NCBI GenBank assembly: GCA_023459275.1
Contig: JAEWVC010000093.1
Location: 1 to 46,675, forward strand
Direction of reading: 5' to 3'
DNA from: Bacillota bacterium
Lineage (GTDB): Bacteria; Bacillota; Clostridia; Christensenellales; Aristaeellaceae
Length of the DNA stretch: 46,675 bases
Shown: positions 31,944-40,430 of the stretch, piece by piece
How the letters are laid out: each line of letters begins with the position of its first letter
How positions within the stretch are numbered: the first letter of the stretch is position 1
Position numbers and translations under genes: made by a program
Notes under the pieces: model-generated
The model's input: only the letters and a program-made list of their open reading frames with translations
What the model was told of the DNA's origin: nothing
Databases searched by the model: none

Positions 31944-33242
31944 TTAGAAGATGTCGGCGGCAATGGTCTCCTGAGCCGTCTTGAGTTCCTCGGCGGCATC
32001 GTTGCCGTCGATGTACAGGTTGTTCCACAGGGTGGTGCCAAAGTAGTTGTTGATGGTGGGGCTGATGGAGGTGGACACGATAAAGCTGATCTCATTCTTC
32101 ACTTCCAGCAGCGTGTCGAAGGCGTTGGTGAGGAAGTATTTGTTGTATTTGTTGTCGGGATCATGGGTCAGGGCGGTGTCCTCCCAGACGGCGGTATTCA
32201 CCGGGTCGAAGCCCAGGAACTGCCACACCATTTTCTCGCCTTCGGGGGAGATCTTGGCGTACACGATGAATTCGGCGGCCAGATCCTTGTCGGCGGCGGT
32301 GAGGGAAACCACGGTGCCAGTGCCGCCCAAGCCGATGGACCGGGGCTGCCCGGCTTCAAACACGGGAGCGGGAGCGATGGCGTACTTGCCGGCCATGTCG
32401 GGAATCTCATCCACAAAGCGGCTCATATACCACAAAGGCATGATGACCGTGGCGCAAACGCCGGTATTGACCCAGGCCTTGCCCTCGGCGGTGTCCACCT
32501 GGCCGCCGGGGCATGTGATGGCGATGCCGTCCTTCAGCCAGCCCTGCTGGGTGGTGACGGCCTTGAGCAGCTCGGGGGTGTCAACGGTGGGGACGGGGTT
32601 GTCCGGATCGCTGTTGTCCTGGTAATCAGCCCCCTGCTCGGTGAGCATAAGGGAGGTGATCCAGTTGGTGGTGGTCTCCACGTTGCCCATGTACACGCCG
32701 GGGTTGGCAGCCTTCAGCTTGAGGCCGGCCGCAGCCCAGTCGTCCCAGGTCACGATGGATTTGTAGTCGATGCCCGCGGCCTCCAGCAGCTCCACGTTGT
32801 AGAAGGCCACGGTGGCGCCTACGTGGGTGGGGATGCCGTACAGCTTGCCGCTCTTGGAGTAGATGCTCAGGCGGGCCTGGACCACGTCAGCCATGTAGTC
32901 CGCCATGTAGTTGTTGAGCTCCACCAGCTGCGGCTGGCCCAGCAGCACGTTGGGGAACTGCCCAAGCTCCACGTCGCACAGGTCGGGGGCGCCCACGCCG
33001 GACTGCAGCGCGATCTTGAACTTGTTGTGCATGTCCTCGTAGCCGATGACCTGCGCATCCAATTCGATCTGCCGGTCCGGATGCAAGGCGTTCCATTTTT
33101 CCGCCATGGCGGTGTAGAATTGGGCGTGCTGGTCAATGAAGGTCCACAGGGTCAGCTTGGTCTTGGCTGCATCCGCGGATGCAAAGCTGGCCACGCCCAG
33201 CACCATCACGGCGCAAAGAAATAGGGCAAGGAATTTTCTCAT
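31944..33242 (-). CDS. ABC transporter sugar-binding protein (family 1 solute-binding)
   Basis: 432 residues from the ATG after AAGGAGG (8-base spacing); the long in-frame extension upstream covers the promoter and is not coding. Residues 1-23 are a signal peptide ending ASFASA; the only cysteine (position 10) is in the hydrophobic core and not in a lipobox. The mature protein begins KTKLTLWTFIDQHAQFY and shows the family pattern (YGIPTHVGATVAFYN, MPLWYMSRF, EFIVYAKISPEGEKMVWQFLG). It is predicted to bind an arabinose-containing oligosaccharide for the two permeases that follow. Confidence 0.9.
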   Translation of the reverse strand: MRKFLALFLCAVMVLGVASFASADAAKTKLTLWTFIDQHAQFYTAMAEKWNALHPDRQIELDAQVIGYEDMHNKFKIALQSGVGAPDLCDVELGQFPNVLLGQPQLVELNNYMADYMADVVQARLSIYSKSGKLYGIPTHVGATVAFYNVELLEAAGIDYKSIVTWDDWAAAGLKLKAANPGVYMGNVETTTNWITSLMLTEQGADYQDNSDPDNPVPTVDTPELLKAVTTQQGWLKDGIAITCPGGQVDTAEGKAWVNTGVCATVIMPLWYMSRFVDEIPDMAGKYAIAPAPVFEAGQPRSIGLGGTGTVVSLTAADKDLAAEFIVYAKISPEGEKMVWQFLGFDPVNTAVWEDTALTHDPDNKYNKYFLTNAFDTLLEVKNEISFIVSTSISPTINNYFGTTLWNNLYIDGNDAAEELKTAQETIAADIF

Positions 33243-33387
33243 ATCGGAAACCTCCTTTTGATATATGATGGAGCGCACAGGCGCTTCATGCCGCATATGA
33301 TGTTTTGACCGCTTTCCCTTGTGGTACAGGAGTTCACCCAATATTAAATTTGTCCAACCATGCGCATCGCATGTATAACTTAATTGG

Positions 33388-33416
33388 AGTATAAGATATT
33401 CGCCTATATATGTCAA
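33388..33416 (-). promoter_or_regulatory. Promoter of the arabinoside operon
   Basis: Minus-strand TTGACA (33411-33416), exactly 17 bases, TATACT (33388-33393). A near-consensus sigma-A promoter with a leader of about 135 bases to the binding-protein start. Confidence 0.85.
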
Positions 33417-33419
33417 TAT

Positions 33420-33447
33420 GTACATAAAAAAATATATTTTTATGTAC
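33420..33447. promoter_or_regulatory. Large AT-rich palindrome next to the -35, candidate operator
   Basis: GTACATAAAAA (33420-33430), six bases, TTTTTATGTAC (33437-33447). Perfect 11-bp arms starting 4 bases upstream of the -35 box. A likely site for the operon's regulator or a global one. Confidence 0.65.
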
Positions 33448-33567
33448 CATATGTTGATTGACGACTTCATGGCTTCTATAAAAAAACCCATGGTCGTGAA
33501 CGCAAAAGTTATTCACTTGTATGTGAATTTCGATGATGTGCTTCCAACAGAACAGTTTTTCCGTGCA

Positions 33568-33597
33568 ATAAAAAAATGCCGCCTGGAAAGCGGCATT
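33568..33597 (-). terminator. Terminator of the lactonase gene
   Basis: Minus-strand AATGCCGC/GCGGCATT stem with a 7-base loop followed by a T tract (33568-33576), 25 bases after the lactonase stop. Confidence 0.85.
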
Positions 33598-33621
33598 CAT
33601 GTGGCCCGGGGCATGCAACGC

Positions 33622-34707
33622 TCAAGCGGAATGGGCAGCGCCGGATTCCGGCTTCCGGGGGTTTCCGGCAGCATCCCCATCCGGTTCACGGACCAGGCAC
33701 ACCGGCGCGGGCAGGGGAAGTTCACCTATATACGCCAGTGATTTCCTTTCCCGGTCAAGCCGCAGCACCTGCACCGTGTCCCCCTTCTGGCAGGCGCACA
33801 GCAGAAAATCCCCCAAAGGCAAAATATCCCTGGGAACGGAGGCGGTGGGGGTCAGCCCGCATAATTGCGGCAGGCCGGTGGCAGTGTCCAGTTCAAAGAG
33901 GGCCACGCCGTCAAAGCCGCCGCGGCTGGAAGCGAACAAAAACCGCCCGTCATCGCTGCGCCTCACCGCCGCGGCGGCGGAAGGAGATACGTTTTCGGGA
34001 AGATACGTAAAGACCCCTTCCCGCACAAACCCGCCGTCCGTGCGGCGGAAGGCGTACAGCACGCTTTGAAGCTCGCACAGGAGGTAGAGCATTCCGCCGT
34101 CCGGGGAAGCCACAAGGTGCCTGGGCCCCGCGCCTGGCAGCGTGCGGAGGAGGGGCTCCCCTTCCTTATACCTTCCGTTTTCTTGCCTCTCAAAGGCGCG
34201 CACCTGATCGCTCCCCAAATCGCAGACCCACATCCCGCCTTCACATACCACGCACTGGTGGGCGTGGGCGCAGGTCTGGCGGTTTGCGTCCGGGCCGGAG
34301 CCGTAAAGCCTAATAACTTGGGGTTCTGGCCCCAGGGAGCCGTCCGCCGCAAGGGGGTAAATGCTTACGATGCCATCCATGTAATTTGCCACGGCCAGCG
34401 TAGCGTGCACTTCGTCGATGGCCAGGTGGCAGGGTGCGCTCCCCCCAGAGGGCAGGCAGCCCGTTTGCTCCCATCCCGCCGCCGTCTTCCGGTAGCTGAA
34501 TACCCGCCCAGCCGGGACCATCTCCTCCACGGCGTACAGCCGCCGCCCATCCCCGGACAGGGCAAGATAGGAGGGCTCCTTCTGCCGGATCACCGGGCGC
34601 GCCTCGGACAGGACGCCGCTTGAAAGGTCGAATTCCGCCCTGTAGATCCCCTCGGACGAACCGCCCGAGGTATAAGTACCCACCAGCAGCGATGCTTTCC
34701 CACGCAT
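33622..34707 (-). CDS. Seven-bladed beta-propeller lactonase (6-phosphogluconolactonase YbhE type)
   Basis: 361 residues from the ATG after AAGGAA. Propeller-type repeats are visible: LLVGTYTSGGSSEGIYRAEFD, EPSYLALSGDGRRLYAVEE, PCHLAIDEVHATLAVANYMDG, HAHQCVVCEGGMWVCDLGSDQVRAF, GPRHLVASPDGGMLYLLCEL and RDILPLGDFLLCACQKGDTVQVL. Family members hydrolyse 6-phosphogluconolactone or related lactones; others are uncharacterised. It follows the flavoprotein gene on the same strand and is transcribed toward the arabinoside operon. Confidence 0.85.
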   Translation of the reverse strand: MRGKASLLVGTYTSGGSSEGIYRAEFDLSSGVLSEARPVIRQKEPSYLALSGDGRRLYAVEEMVPAGRVFSYRKTAAGWEQTGCLPSGGSAPCHLAIDEVHATLAVANYMDGIVSIYPLAADGSLGPEPQVIRLYGSGPDANRQTCAHAHQCVVCEGGMWVCDLGSDQVRAFERQENGRYKEGEPLLRTLPGAGPRHLVASPDGGMLYLLCELQSVLYAFRRTDGGFVREGVFTYLPENVSPSAAAAVRRSDDGRFLFASSRGGFDGVALFELDTATGLPQLCGLTPTASVPRDILPLGDFLLCACQKGDTVQVLRLDRERKSLAYIGELPLPAPVCLVREPDGDAAGNPRKPESGAAHSA

Positions 34708-34779
34708 GTTTTGTGTTCCTTCCCTTTCGTAAAAGTTCAAACAGGATTAGGCGATCCTTTCAGCCGGGAAGACGGACAT

Positions 34780-36012
34780 TCAAAATGCTTGATCCGCTTG
34801 GCCGCGCTCCGCGGCGTTTGTCCCGGCCAGGATGCCGCTCGCCCAGGCAAACAGCAGGTTGAAACCGCCGCAGCCGCCGTCCACATCCAGCACTTCCCCG
34901 GCAGCATACAGGCCGGGGGCCAGGCGGGAGGCCATGGTGGCGGGATCGAACTCCTTTGTATCGATGCCCCCGGCGGTCACCTGCGCGTTTTCAAACCCGT
35001 TGATGCCGGTAACAGCCAGGGGAAAATCCGCTATCAAACCGGCCAGGACGGAAAGTTCCGCTCCGGCAAGACTCCCGCAAAGCCGGCTCAAGGGGCCAAT
35101 GCCCGCCCGTTTGAAAAGTGCCATCCCCAGCCTTGCGTGAAGCCAGCCCAGAAAAAACTGTTCCAACGGCGCGCTTTCAAAAAGCATGGCACGGCTTTGA
35201 AGCCTATCCGCCAGTTCCTCCCGCCCGATATGGATGGCCGGAAGCAGGTTGATATGCAAAACGCTTTTTTCGGCGTCCCTGGCCAGTTGCATGGCGGCCA
35301 CGCCGCTTATGCCGTACTCGGTGAACAGAATTTCTCCTTGCTCCTTCGCCAGCATCCGGCCGTCCCTGATAAGAGAAACCTCCGCCGCCGCCCGGATGCC
35401 GTTAAGACCGCGGATAGGCTCCGTTTCCGTTCTAAGCTGGGTCAGGGCGGGCCGGGGTTTGACCAATCTGTGCCCCTGGGCTGTAAGCAGCGCATAGGTG
35501 CTGCCGTCGCTACCCAGCTTGGGGGAGGCTTTTCCGCCCCCCGCCACGATGACGGCATCCGCCTCGTACCGCACATCCCCCGCGAAGGCCGCCCAGCCGC
35601 CGGAACATTTCTCCAGCCGGGTGACAGCCGCGCCGCAGACGGTTTGGACATTATGGCGGTCACAGCCCAGGCGCAGCACATCCAGCACGGAGGAGGCAAG
35701 GCCGCTGGCGGGATACACCCGGTGCTCCTCCTCTTCCCGCAGGGAAAGGCCCAAACTGTCAAAGAAGCCCGCCACCCGGTTTATATCCGCGTGGGAGAGC
35801 ACGGCCTTTGCAAAGGCCTCGCCCCCCGGATAGCAAAGGGGGCCGGTGTTCCAAAGGTTGCACCGGCCGTTGCCCGTGGCCAATATCTTTTTGCCCACCC
35901 GGTCCATTTTTTCCAGCAGCGTCACCCTGGCGCCCTGCCGTGCCGCGCAGACGGCGGCCGTCAGCCCTGCCGCGCCGCCACCGGCCACCAGCACCCGACC
36001 TTCCTTCTCCAT
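34780..36012 (-). CDS. HI0933/BaiN-like FAD-dependent oxidoreductase
   Basis: 410 residues from ATG 36012, 8 bases after GAGG; a GTG three codons upstream is the alternative. The FAD motif is VLVAGGGAAGLTAAVCAARQG followed by EKMDRVGKKILATGNGRCNL, the family hallmark. The C-terminal block VTAGGID, GLYAAGEVLDVDGGCGGFNLLFAWASG is also typical. Members include the BaiN enzyme linked to bile-acid reduction, but most have no known substrate, and no bai genes are here. A TATAAT at 36031-36036 on the minus strand may be its -10. Confidence 0.88.
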   Translation of the reverse strand: MEKEGRVLVAGGGAAGLTAAVCAARQGARVTLLEKMDRVGKKILATGNGRCNLWNTGPLCYPGGEAFAKAVLSHADINRVAGFFDSLGLSLREEEEHRVYPASGLASSVLDVLRLGCDRHNVQTVCGAAVTRLEKCSGGWAAFAGDVRYEADAVIVAGGGKASPKLGSDGSTYALLTAQGHRLVKPRPALTQLRTETEPIRGLNGIRAAAEVSLIRDGRMLAKEQGEILFTEYGISGVAAMQLARDAEKSVLHINLLPAIHIGREELADRLQSRAMLFESAPLEQFFLGWLHARLGMALFKRAGIGPLSRLCGSLAGAELSVLAGLIADFPLAVTGINGFENAQVTAGGIDTKEFDPATMASRLAPGLYAAGEVLDVDGGCGGFNLLFAWASGILAGTNAAERGQADQAF

Positions 36013-36084
36013 CCCGTCCACCTCGCATCCATTATAGCGGCACGCCCCAAAAAACGGAAGGTTTTCTTTCCAGGCGCTTCATGG

Positions 36085-36090
36085 TACAAT
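36085..36090 (+). promoter_or_regulatory. Extended -10 of the COG2509 flavoprotein gene
   Basis: TGG then TACAAT, a TGN-extended -10, about 22 bases upstream of the ATG. The -35 (TTTTCT at 17 bases) is weak. Confidence 0.45.
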
Positions 36091-36112
36091 AGGGCAGCAA
36101 AGGGGGAAGACC

Positions 36113-37753
36113 ATGCTGCGCCTTGCGAACCTGTCCATGCCTCTTGACGCCGGGGAGCGGGAGCTTCGCCTTGCCGCCGCGAAAAAGCTGGGCGTTCAGG
36201 CGGAGGAGCTCCTTTCCCTGTCCATCGTCAAAAAAAGTGTGGACGCCAGGGACAAAAACGATGTGCATTTCGTATACGCCGTGGATGTCTCCCTCCCCCG
36301 TGAGGACGAGGTATTCCGCGGCCTGCGTTTTGGCACGGCATCCAAGACGGAGGAGGAGGCAAGCCCCCGCCCTCTGCCTGCCGCTTCCTTTTCCCGCCGC
36401 CCGGTAGTGGCCGGCGCGGGCCCCGCGGGGCTGTTCGCGGCGCTGACCCTTGCCAGGGCCGGGGCCGCACCCATTCTTATCGAACGTGGCAAGCCCGTGG
36501 ACAGTCGGGCGGAGGATGTGAACCTGCTGCTTGCGCAGGGCATCCTTGATGAAGAAAGCAACATACTTTTCGGCGAGGGCGGCGCGGGCACATTTTCCGA
36601 CGGCAAGCTGACCACCGGCATCAAAAATCCCCTGTGCCGGGATGTGCTTCATGCGCTGGTCCGCTGCGGCGCGCCGGAGGAGATCCTCTACCTGCAAAAA
36701 CCCCACATCGGTACAGACCTTTTGCGGGGTATTGTCATGCGGCTGCGGGAGGAGATCGTCTCCCTGGGCGGGGAGGTGCTGTTTCAAACGAAGCTCACCA
36801 AACTGCTCATCGAAAAAGGCGGGCTCCGGGGCGTCACGGTGCTCAGGGACGGGCGTGAATCGCAGCTTGACACCGGCACGCTGATCCTGGCCATCGGCCA
36901 CAGCGCCAGGTATACCTGCCGCATGGCTTTTTTGGCCGGCCTGCCCATGGCGCAAAAGTCCTTTTCGGTGGGCGCACGCATCGAACACAATCAGGCGATG
37001 GTCAATAGGGCTCAGTATGGAAAATTCGCAGGCCATCCGGCGCTTTATGCGGCGGACTACAAATTGAGCGTGCGCACCCCGGACGGCCGGGGCGCGTACA
37101 CCTTTTGCATGTGCCCCGGCGGCAGGGTGATCCCCGCCGCCAGCCAGCGTGGCGGCGTATGCACAAACGGCATGAGCCTGCATCAAAGGGATGGGGAGAA
37201 TGCCAATTCCGCGCTGCTGGTGGGCGTATCGCCCCTGGATTTTGGGGACGACCATCCCCTGGCGGGGCACGATTACCAGCGGGCGCTGGAGCAGGCGGCT
37301 TTCCGGCTAGGCGGCGGGGATTACCGCGCTCCCGTCCAGCGGGTGGAGGATTTTCTGGAAAGCCGCGCCTCCACGCGGCTGGGCGGTGTGACCCCCAGCT
37401 ACCGTCCGGGCGTCACCCCCTGCGACCTTGCCGCCTGCCTGCCAAAATATATTGTTGAAAACATGCGCCTTGGCATTTTACAAATGGACAGGCAGCTAAA
37501 GGGCTTCGCCCACCCCGATGCCGTGCTCACGGGCGTGGAGACGCGCTCCTCCTCCCCGGTGCGCATCCTGCGCGGCGAGGATTATCAGTCGCAGGTAAAG
37601 GGCATCTTTCCCGCCGGAGAGGGCGCGGGCTACGCCGGGGGCATTATGAGCGCGGCGGCGGACGGCATTGCCTGCGCACTGAGAGCCATCGAAGGAAGCC
37701 GCTTATCCTACCACGGAAAGGAACAAAATCATGATACAGGCCGTGATCTTTGA
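36113..37753 (+). CDS. FAD-dependent dehydrogenase (COG2509 type)
   Basis: 546 residues. A small N-terminal alpha-beta domain (about 1-95, KKLGVQAEELLSLSIVKKSVDARDK) precedes the FAD fold with VVAGAGPAGLFAALTLARAG, EERGK-like IERGKPVDSRAEDV, GEGGAGTFSDGKLTTG and GHSARYT. The ending AGEGAGYAGGIMSAAADG is the conserved FAD-closing motif. Function unknown in most species. Its 3' end overlaps the HAD gene by 23 bases. Confidence 0.88.
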   Translation: MLRLANLSMPLDAGERELRLAAAKKLGVQAEELLSLSIVKKSVDARDKNDVHFVYAVDVSLPREDEVFRGLRFGTASKTEEEASPRPLPAASFSRRPVVAGAGPAGLFAALTLARAGAAPILIERGKPVDSRAEDVNLLLAQGILDEESNILFGEGGAGTFSDGKLTTGIKNPLCRDVLHALVRCGAPEEILYLQKPHIGTDLLRGIVMRLREEIVSLGGEVLFQTKLTKLLIEKGGLRGVTVLRDGRESQLDTGTLILAIGHSARYTCRMAFLAGLPMAQKSFSVGARIEHNQAMVNRAQYGKFAGHPALYAADYKLSVRTPDGRGAYTFCMCPGGRVIPAASQRGGVCTNGMSLHQRDGENANSALLVGVSPLDFGDDHPLAGHDYQRALEQAAFRLGGGDYRAPVQRVEDFLESRASTRLGGVTPSYRPGVTPCDLAACLPKYIVENMRLGILQMDRQLKGFAHPDAVLTGVETRSSSPVRILRGEDYQSQVKGIFPAGEGAGYAGGIMSAAADGIACALRAIEGSRLSYHGKEQNHDTGRDL

Positions 37754-38372
37754 CATGGACGGCGTGCTCTTCGACACCGAGCGCCTGGGCGTTGGACAGC
37801 AGGTGCAAGCCTGCACGGAATTGGGCTATCCCATTGACGTATCGCTGGTGATGCGCACCATGGGTTCCAGCATGGCCGCCGGCAAGGAGATTTTCCTTCG
37901 GGAACTGGGAACGGATTTTCCTTACGACCGGATGATCCTCCGCTGGACGGAGCTTATGTTTGGTTTTATTGCGAAAAATGGGATCCCCCGAAAATCAGGC
38001 GTCCCGGAGGTTTTGGATACCCTGAAGGCACGTGGAATCAAGGTTGCCGTCGCCACATCCAACAATCAGGAGATCGTGGAAAACTACATGCGCAGCGCCG
38101 GCCTTGAGGATGCCTTCGACGAGGTGGTGTGCGGCGACAGGATTCAAAAAAGCAAGCCTGCCCCGGATATCTACCTGGCCGCGGCGGCGGCGCTGAACGT
38201 GCCCCCCTCCCGCTGCATGGGGGTGGAGGATTCCCAAAACGGGGTGCGGGCCGTACGGGCCGCGGGTATGGTGTGCGTCATGGTGCCCGACCTGCTCCCC
38301 TTCTCCCCGGCGCTTTCCCCCTATGTGGACCATTGCGTGGAAACCTTGCACGGCATCCTGCCGATCCTGTAA
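37731..38372 (+). CDS. HAD-family hydrolase (beta-phosphoglucomutase/phosphatase-like)
   Basis: 213 residues. Motif I VIFDMDGVLFDTE (nucleophile Asp), motif II VATSNN, motif III KSKPAPDIYLAAA and motif IV GVEDSQNGVRA are complete. The cap is the C1 helical type (about 15-85). Substrate cannot be named; sugar phosphates are usual. It is coupled to the flavoprotein upstream and followed after 18 bases by pepT. Confidence 0.9.
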   Translation: MIQAVIFDMDGVLFDTERLGVGQQVQACTELGYPIDVSLVMRTMGSSMAAGKEIFLRELGTDFPYDRMILRWTELMFGFIAKNGIPRKSGVPEVLDTLKARGIKVAVATSNNQEIVENYMRSAGLEDAFDEVVCGDRIQKSKPAPDIYLAAAAALNVPPSRCMGVEDSQNGVRAVRAAGMVCVMVPDLLPFSPALSPYVDHCVETLHGILPIL

Positions 38373-38390
38373 TAAAAAGGAGTAAGAGCA

Positions 38391-39596
38391 ATGCGCGCGT
38401 ATGAACGGTTTTTGAAGTATGTTTCCATCGATACCACCAGCAACGAATCAAATCCCGGCTGTCCCTCCTCCCCAAACCAGAAGGTTTTGGGGCAAATGCT
38501 GGTGGAGGAGATGCTGGCCATGGGCATCCGCGACAGCCGCATGGATGAGCATGGCTACGTGTACGGCTCCATTCCCGCCAAAGGCGAAGAAAAAAGGCCC
38601 GCCATAGGGTTTATCGCCCACATGGATACCTCCGATGCCGTGCCCGGCGGTCCGGTGAAGCCCGCCCTCCTCCAATACGGCGGCGGAGACATCACGCTGC
38701 TGAATGGGCTGGTCATCAGCGGTGCGGAGTTTGAGTTTTTGAAGGATCTTAAAGGCAAGAGCCTGATCGTTACCGACGGGAACACGCTCCTGGGGGCCGA
38801 TGACAAGGCGGGTGTGGCCGAGATCCTTACCATGTGCGAATCCTTGCTGTCCCCGGACGCGCCGGACCACGGCAAGGTCTGCGTCGCCTTTACCCCGGAC
38901 GAGGAGATCGGAAGGGGCGCGGACCTGTTTGACGTGCCCGGCTTCGGGGCCGCCTACGCCTACACGGTGGACGGAGGCGCGCTTGGGGAGATCGAGTATG
39001 AAAACTTCAACGCCGCCTCCGCCAAGGTGATGCTCCACGGTGTGAACATCCATCCGGGCAGCGCCAAAAACAAGATGCGCAACGCCTGCCTGCTGGCCAT
39101 GGAATTCAACGCCATGCTGCCGCCCCAGGAAATCCCCGCCTGCACGGAGGGGTATGAGGGATTCCAGCACTTGAACAGCATCAGCGGCCAGGAGGAGCTT
39201 TGCACGCTGCATTACATCATCCGCGACCACGACATGGAAAAATTCCTGCAAAAGAAGGCGCGGTTTGAGAAGATCGCCGCCTATCTCAACGAAAAATGTG
39301 GCCCCGGCACGGTGGAGCTTGCGCTGAAGGACAGCTACTTCAACATGCGGGAGCAGCTGAAGGACCATATGCACATCGTGGAAAGAGCGAAGGAGGCCAT
39401 GCTCTTCTGCGGGATTGATCCCATCGTCCGGCCCATCAGGGGCGGCACGGACGGCGCGCGGCTTTCCTTCATGGGCCTTCCCTGCCCCAACCTGTCCACC
39501 GGCGGATACAACTTCCATGGCCGCCGGGAGCTGATCCCCGTGGAAGCCATGGATGATATGGTGCGCGTGCTGCTGGCCATCGTCAGGGGTGCGTAG
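38391..39596 (+). CDS. pepT: Peptidase T (tripeptide aminopeptidase)
   Basis: 401 residues. Zinc-peptidase M20B signatures: FIAHMDTSDAVPG (first metal His), NTLLGADDKAGVAEI (bridging Asp), FTPDEEIGRGAD (catalytic and metal Glu), HPGSAKNKM and RGGTDGARLSFMGLPCPNLSTGG. It removes the N-terminal residue of tripeptides in the cytoplasm. Start follows AAGGAG. It ends a three-gene plus-strand run and is followed by element E copy 4. Confidence 0.93.
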   Translation: MRAYERFLKYVSIDTTSNESNPGCPSSPNQKVLGQMLVEEMLAMGIRDSRMDEHGYVYGSIPAKGEEKRPAIGFIAHMDTSDAVPGGPVKPALLQYGGGDITLLNGLVISGAEFEFLKDLKGKSLIVTDGNTLLGADDKAGVAEILTMCESLLSPDAPDHGKVCVAFTPDEEIGRGADLFDVPGFGAAYAYTVDGGALGEIEYENFNAASAKVMLHGVNIHPGSAKNKMRNACLLAMEFNAMLPPQEIPACTEGYEGFQHLNSISGQEELCTLHYIIRDHDMEKFLQKKARFEKIAAYLNEKCGPGTVELALKDSYFNMREQLKDHMHIVERAKEAMLFCGIDPIVRPIRGGTDGARLSFMGLPCPNLSTGGYNFHGRRELIPVEAMDDMVRVLLAIVRGA

Positions 39597-39606
39597 CGTG
39601 GAAATG

Positions 39607-39665
39607 GCGGGAAGGGAAGTTTTTATAAAAATTCCCCTTCCCGCACCCATCCTGCAAAAACTTCC
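39607..39665 (+). repeat. Palindromic element E, copy 4
   Basis: GCGGGAAGGGAA pairs with TTCCCCTTCCCGC (one bulge), then the tail CACCCATCCTGCAAAAACTT. Plus orientation, 10 bases after the pepT stop, so it may also help end that transcript. Confidence 0.8.
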
Positions 39666-39701
39666 TATGAGAAATCGATTTATAACTATTGCAAAATATT
39701 G

Positions 39702-39823
39702 TTTCGTCCAAAGCGGCGAGGGATTTTCGATGCAGGGCAAGGAGACGGATCGAGAAATAGCAGCGCTATTTTGAGCGGAAGACGACATAGCCCTGCGCGA
39801 AAAGAACCGCCGCAACGACGAAA
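39702..39823. repeat. 122-nt long imperfect hairpin, MITE-like or structured RNA
   Basis: Nested pairing arms from outside inward: TTTCGTC (39702) with GACGAAA (39817); GCGGCG (39713) with CGCCGC (39808); TTTTCG then GCAGGGC (39724-39738) with GCCCTGC then CGAAAA (39790-39803); in the apical part a perfect hairpin AAATAGC-AGC-GCTATTT (39755-39771). No ORF or terminator U tract explains it. Lies in the convergent gap between pepT and the TetR gene. Confidence 0.75.
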
Positions 39824-39841
39824 AAATGTTTGGAAATAGTA

Positions 39842-40429
39842 TTACGCCCGCACGATATCCACAATCCAGCCGCTTTCGGGCAGCGGCTGATCGCATCCCA
39901 GGGCATAGCTTTCGGCGATGCCCTGCACCGCGCCCCAATAAGCCATCAGCAGAGCCTGGGGGTCCCCGGCCTTGATGCTGCCCGCCCGCTGGCCCGCCCG
40001 CACCTTTTCAAGCAGCGGGGCGGATGGATTGAAACCGGCCATCAGACTTTTTACACCCTCAGGCACAGCCTCCTGGCGCATGGTCTGGGCCATGAGCACA
40101 AACATCTTCCCGGTCAGGGAACTTTCCTTCAGCGCCTCAAAGATGGTCTCCGTCATTCTTTCAAAGAGGGCGATAGGCTCGATCTCCTCCACATTCAATT
40201 CAAATACCCTTGCGGGCCCGGAAAGCCCGATTTTGACCAGCTCTTCGTATACCTCCTCCTTGGAGGCAAAATAATTGAAGAACAGACCCGTGCTGATCCC
40301 CAAAGCATCCGCGATATCCCGGATCTTCATGGCCTCAAAGCCGCGGGCGATGATCATATCAAGGGCGCACATCATGATTTGCTTTTTGCGCTCCAGGCGC
40401 TGCTTTTCCCGCTTGTTCGCATGCTGCAT
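39842..40429 (-). CDS. TetR-family repressor
   Basis: 195 residues. N-terminal HTH (about 12-60): ALDMIIARGFEAMKIRDIADALGISTGLFFNYFASKEEV in pieces is the standard TetR pattern (IRDIADALGIS, LFFNYFASKE). The C-terminal ligand domain is helical and not assignable. It begins one base after the oxidoreductase stop in the same operon, and two palindromes at that operon's transcription start are its probable operators. Confidence 0.9.
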   Translation of the reverse strand: MQHANKREKQRLERKKQIMMCALDMIIARGFEAMKIRDIADALGISTGLFFNYFASKEEVYEELVKIGLSGPARVFELNVEEIEPIALFERMTETIFEALKESSLTGKMFVLMAQTMRQEAVPEGVKSLMAGFNPSAPLLEKVRAGQRAGSIKAGDPQALLMAYWGAVQGIAESYALGCDQPLPESGWIVDIVRA

Positions 40430-40430
40430 C

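Noticed and set aside
33243..33491. 83-codon upstream extension of the sugar-binding protein
   Set aside because: It covers the operator palindrome and the sigma-A promoter; the ATG at 33242 starts a proper signal peptide after AAGGAGG.
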